From positions 1,054,001-1,118,000 of the forward strand of contig NZ_CP126271.1 of the NCBI RefSeq assembly GCF_003234655.2: DNA of 64,000 nt, read 5' to 3'. The notes beneath the pieces are model-generated. The model was not told where the DNA came from. It searched no databases and saw only the letters and a list, made by a program, of their open reading frames with translations. This DNA is from Curtobacterium sp. MCLR17_007. Its GTDB lineage: Bacteria > Actinomycetota > Actinomycetes > Actinomycetales > Microbacteriaceae. Position numbers and translations under genes: made by a program. Shown here one piece after another: positions 61,933 to 64,000 of the stretch. Numbering within the stretch: position 1 is the stretch's first letter; each line of letters opens with the position of its first letter.

Positions 61933-63152
61933 GCGGTCCTTCCGTTGGTGGTGGTGGCGGTGCTTCGTGCGAGTTCGATCGCCCAGCTGGCGACGGCGTC
62001 CGCCGCCGCGGCGTGCGGGGTCGCGGTGGCCCATCCGAGGTGCGGACGCGGACGGCCGGACGGGAGGCCCGGCTCGGCTCCGCTGCGCGCGGCCAGTTCC
62101 GAGACGGCCGCGTCCAGGGCGCGGGCGTCCAGTTGGTCGTCCGGCAGCACCACGACGGGGGCCCCCGACGCGGCCAGCGCCCGGGCGTTCGCGGTCTGGT
62201 GGTCGTCGGTGGCGCCGGGGAACGGGACCAGGACGGCGGGCACGCGCAGGTGTTCGACCTCGGCGACGGTGCAGGCCCCGGCGCGGGTGACGACGACGTC
62301 GGCGGCCGCGTAGGCCGAGGCCATGTCCTCGATGTGGGACACGACGGTGACGACGCGGTCGGCGCTGCGCTCACGGAGCCCGCGTCGGACGTCGTCGGCG
62401 TGGACGCCGCTGGCCTTGAGCAGGACCCGCACGGGACGGTCCTGCCAGTTGGTCGCCCCGAGCTCGACGACGACGCGGTCGATCGAGACCGCGCCGAGGC
62501 TGCCGCCCGAGACGACCACGAACCGCTCGTGCGGTTCGATGCCGAAGGCCCGTCGCGCAGCGTCGCGCATCGCTGCACGGTCGCACGACGCCAGCGCGGC
62601 GGAGATCGGGATGCCGACACGGCGAACGTCGGAGCACCCGGCGAAGGTGCCGTCGGTCGGGTCGAACGCGGTGGCGACCCGACCTGCGAGCCGTGCGGCC
62701 AGGACGTTGGCCAACCCGGGGGTGGCGTTCGACTCGTGGACCAGGACCGGCAGGCGCAGGGTCCACGCCGCGACGACGGCGGGGACACTGGGGTAGCCGC
62801 CGACGCCGATCACCACGTCCGCCCGACGCTGTCGCAGCTGGCGCCGCGCGCGGAGCACGCAGCGCACGAACCGGGCCGGGAACCCGAGCGCCGAGCCGGT
62901 CAGCCGGCGTGGGACGGGACGCATCGGAGTGGTGTCGAGCCGGTACCCGGCGGCGGGGACGAGCCGGGCCTCCAGGCGGTCGGGGGTCCCGGAGAAGGTG
63001 ACGACCGCGCCGGGCGCGAGTCGTTCGACGGCGGCGGCCACGGCGAGCCCGGGGTAGATGTGCCCACCGGTGCCGCCGGCCGCGACGACGACGCGGAGCG
63101 GTCGTGCCCCGTCGGCGGTCCGTGGGTTCGTGTTCGAGTGCAGCATGACCAT
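61929..63152 (-). CDS. GT28 glycosyltransferase (MurG-like paralogue)
   Basis: 407 residues. RVVVAAGGTGGHIYPGLAVAAAVERL is the GGTGGH nucleotide-sugar motif of MurG, followed by VVIGVGGYPSVPAVVAAWTL and VSGGSLGAVSIDRVVV, and the UDP-GlcNAc-binding C-terminal half with DMASAYAAADVVVTRAGACTVAEVEHLRVPAVLVPFPGATDDHQTANARAL. It resembles MurG closely but sits with a LegB-like gene, not in the division/cell-wall cluster, so it may be a surface-glycan transferase paralogue. A 20-base element (62059-62078) is incorporated into its C-terminal coding region as EPGLPS. Confidence 0.85.
   Translation of the reverse strand: MVMLHSNTNPRTADGARPLRVVVAAGGTGGHIYPGLAVAAAVERLAPGAVVTFSGTPDRLEARLVPAAGYRLDTTPMRPVPRRLTGSALGFPARFVRCVLRARRQLRQRRADVVIGVGGYPSVPAVVAAWTLRLPVLVHESNATPGLANVLAARLAGRVATAFDPTDGTFAGCSDVRRVGIPISAALASCDRAAMRDAARRAFGIEPHERFVVVSGGSLGAVSIDRVVVELGATNWQDRPVRVLLKASGVHADDVRRGLRERSADRVVTVVSHIEDMASAYAAADVVVTRAGACTVAEVEHLRVPAVLVPFPGATDDHQTANARALAASGAPVVVLPDDQLDARALDAAVSELAARSGAEPGLPSGRPRPHLGWATATPHAAAADAVASWAIELARSTATTTNGRTA
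62059..62078. repeat. GACGGGAGGCC element copy 3, inside the MurG-like gene
   Basis: GACGGGAGGCCCGGCTCGGC, identical to 38626-38645 and one base different from 20820-20839. Here it lies within coding sequence near the C-terminus, with no clear hairpin partner. Confidence 0.75.
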
Positions 63153-63191
63153 GCCGACAGGGTCGGACGGGGACGTGACGCGAACATGAGG

Positions 63192-64000
63192 TCAGTCGGC
63201 CGTCGGGCCTCCGGCGCTGCGCAGCGTGATCCGGATCGTCGTGCCGGTGCCCGACGGCCCCGCGTGCGCGGAGACGGACCCGCCCGACGCCGCGCAGATC
63301 TGCGCGGCGATCGCCAGGCCGAGTCCCGAGCCGTGCCGGCCCCGGGCCGACGCTGCCCGGTGGAAGCGGTCGAAGACGCGCTGCCGGTCCTCGGGCGGGA
63401 TGCCGATGCCGCCGTCGGTCACCTCGATCGACGTGGTGTCCGCCGTGACGCGGACCCGGACGTCGACCGGGGTGCCCTCGCCGTACTTCCCGGCGTTGTC
63501 CAGGACGACGTCGAGGAGCCGACGGAGCCGCCCCGACGCGATCACGACGGGCGCTCTGGCGACGGGTGCCGCTTCGTCGGCTGCGTGCACCGTGACGGAG
63601 ACGTCCCAGCGGCGGGCGGTGGTGTCCGCGACCTCGTGCAGGGCCGTGACGAGGTCCTCGGAGTCGAGGGAGCCTGCGTCGTGCCGGTCACCCCGCGCCA
63701 GCTCGGACAGGTCGTCGACGGTCAGCTGCATCGCGCGGAGCTCCTCGGACACCGCCAGGCGCAGCGCTCGCTGCGTGCCCGGGTCGAGCGCACGGTCGCC
63801 GCCGAGCAGCTGCAGGTTCGTCCGGAGCGTCGTGAGCGGCGTGCGGAGCTCGTGCGAGGCGTCCGCGACGAAGTCCCGCTGCCGGTCGCTCGCTGCCGCC
63901 AGCCGCGCGAGCATGTCGTCGAAGGCATCGGCGAGACGTCCGAGCTCGTCGTTGCGGTGCACCTCGACCCGGGCGTGCGGGTCGGCAGTGTCACGGACCC
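63192..64000 (-). CDS. Sensor histidine kinase, N-terminal part outside the window
   Basis: 269 residues visible (no stop or start at the right edge). It begins in a HAMP region (NDELGRLADAFDDMLARL), then the H box RDFVADASHELRTPLTTLRTNLQLL with the phosphoacceptor His, the N box LLDVVLDNAGKYGEGTPV, VTDGGIGIPPEDRQRVFDRFHRA (G1/F) and GSGLGLAIAAQICAASGG (G2). Membrane sensor and start lie beyond position 64000, as probably does its response regulator. Confidence 0.93.
   Translation of the reverse strand, partial: VRDTADPHARVEVHRNDELGRLADAFDDMLARLAAASDRQRDFVADASHELRTPLTTLRTNLQLLGGDRALDPGTQRALRLAVSEELRAMQLTVDDLSELARGDRHDAGSLDSEDLVTALHEVADTTARRWDVSVTVHAADEAAPVARAPVVIASGRLRRLLDVVLDNAGKYGEGTPVDVRVRVTADTTSIEVTDGGIGIPPEDRQRVFDRFHRAASARGRHGSGLGLAIAAQICAASGGSVSAHAGPSGTGTTIRITLRSAGGPTAD

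Overview
The window is GC-rich chromosomal DNA from an actinobacterium. Gene content (TreZ/TreY/TreX trehalose operon, polyprenol-phosphate mannose synthase, Orn, class F sortase, mycothiol-type DsbA, leaderless promoters) fits the family Microbacteriaceae; the genus Curtobacterium is my best guess but is not proven by anything seen here. I see no transposase, phage gene, plasmid origin or CRISPR array. Most of the window is ordinary chromosome, interrupted by short repeat-rich islands.

Layout. 1-5.5 kb: envelope and polysaccharide genes (GT-C glycosyltransferase cut by the window edge, DUF4397 secreted protein, GH8 glycanase, class F sortase, polyprenol-phosphate mannose synthase). 5.6-12.1 kb: a minus-strand glgX-treY-treZ operon converting glycogen to trehalose, every junction a 4-base stop/start overlap. 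12.2-16.4 kb: a GerW-like protein, then a TPP riboswitch controlling the ykoE-ykoD-ykoC thiamine/HMP transporter and a P-loop kinase. 16.4-20.2 kb: a zincin-like protein, tRNA-His, orn, a hairpin-repeat array, an MFS exporter and its MarR regulator. 20.2-24.6 kb: a neuA-neuB-glycosyltransferase operon for a sialic-acid-like (nonulosonic) sugar, full of minisatellites and headed by a second copy of the hairpin array. 24.6-34 kb: tRNA-Arg, msrA, an SSB-like protein, ettA, thioesterases and small unknowns. 34-49 kb: globin-mscS, pepN, a DsbA-like oxidoreductase, an acetyltransferase and an XRE regulator with overlapping start codons, rpiB, an Nei-type glycosylase, an amidohydrolase with a PaiB-like protein, a serine hydrolase, a two-component system and an exporter. 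48.9-49.6 kb: two small genes, the first behind a perfect LexA box. 49.6-59.4 kb: a LacI-controlled operon (ABC sugar importer, GH5-like enzyme, GH38 alpha-mannosidase), followed by an Endo-H-type GH18 enzyme; together they look like a system for stripping and eating high-mannose N-glycans. 59.4-64 kb: a perfect 53-bp tandem array abutting the promoter of a phosphotransferase, a DUF1905 protein, a LegB-like sugar-nucleotide dehydratase, a MurG-like glycosyltransferase and a partial histidine kinase.

Two themes cross the window. First, sixteen start codons are preceded by TANNNT at exactly 6 or 7 bases, the signature of leaderless transcription. Second, repeats of several families (hairpin arrays, 53-, 42-, 18-, 15-, 14-, 9- and 8-bp tandem repeats, and a 20-base element at gene ends) concentrate around surface-glycan and accessory genes, which suggests recombination-driven variation.
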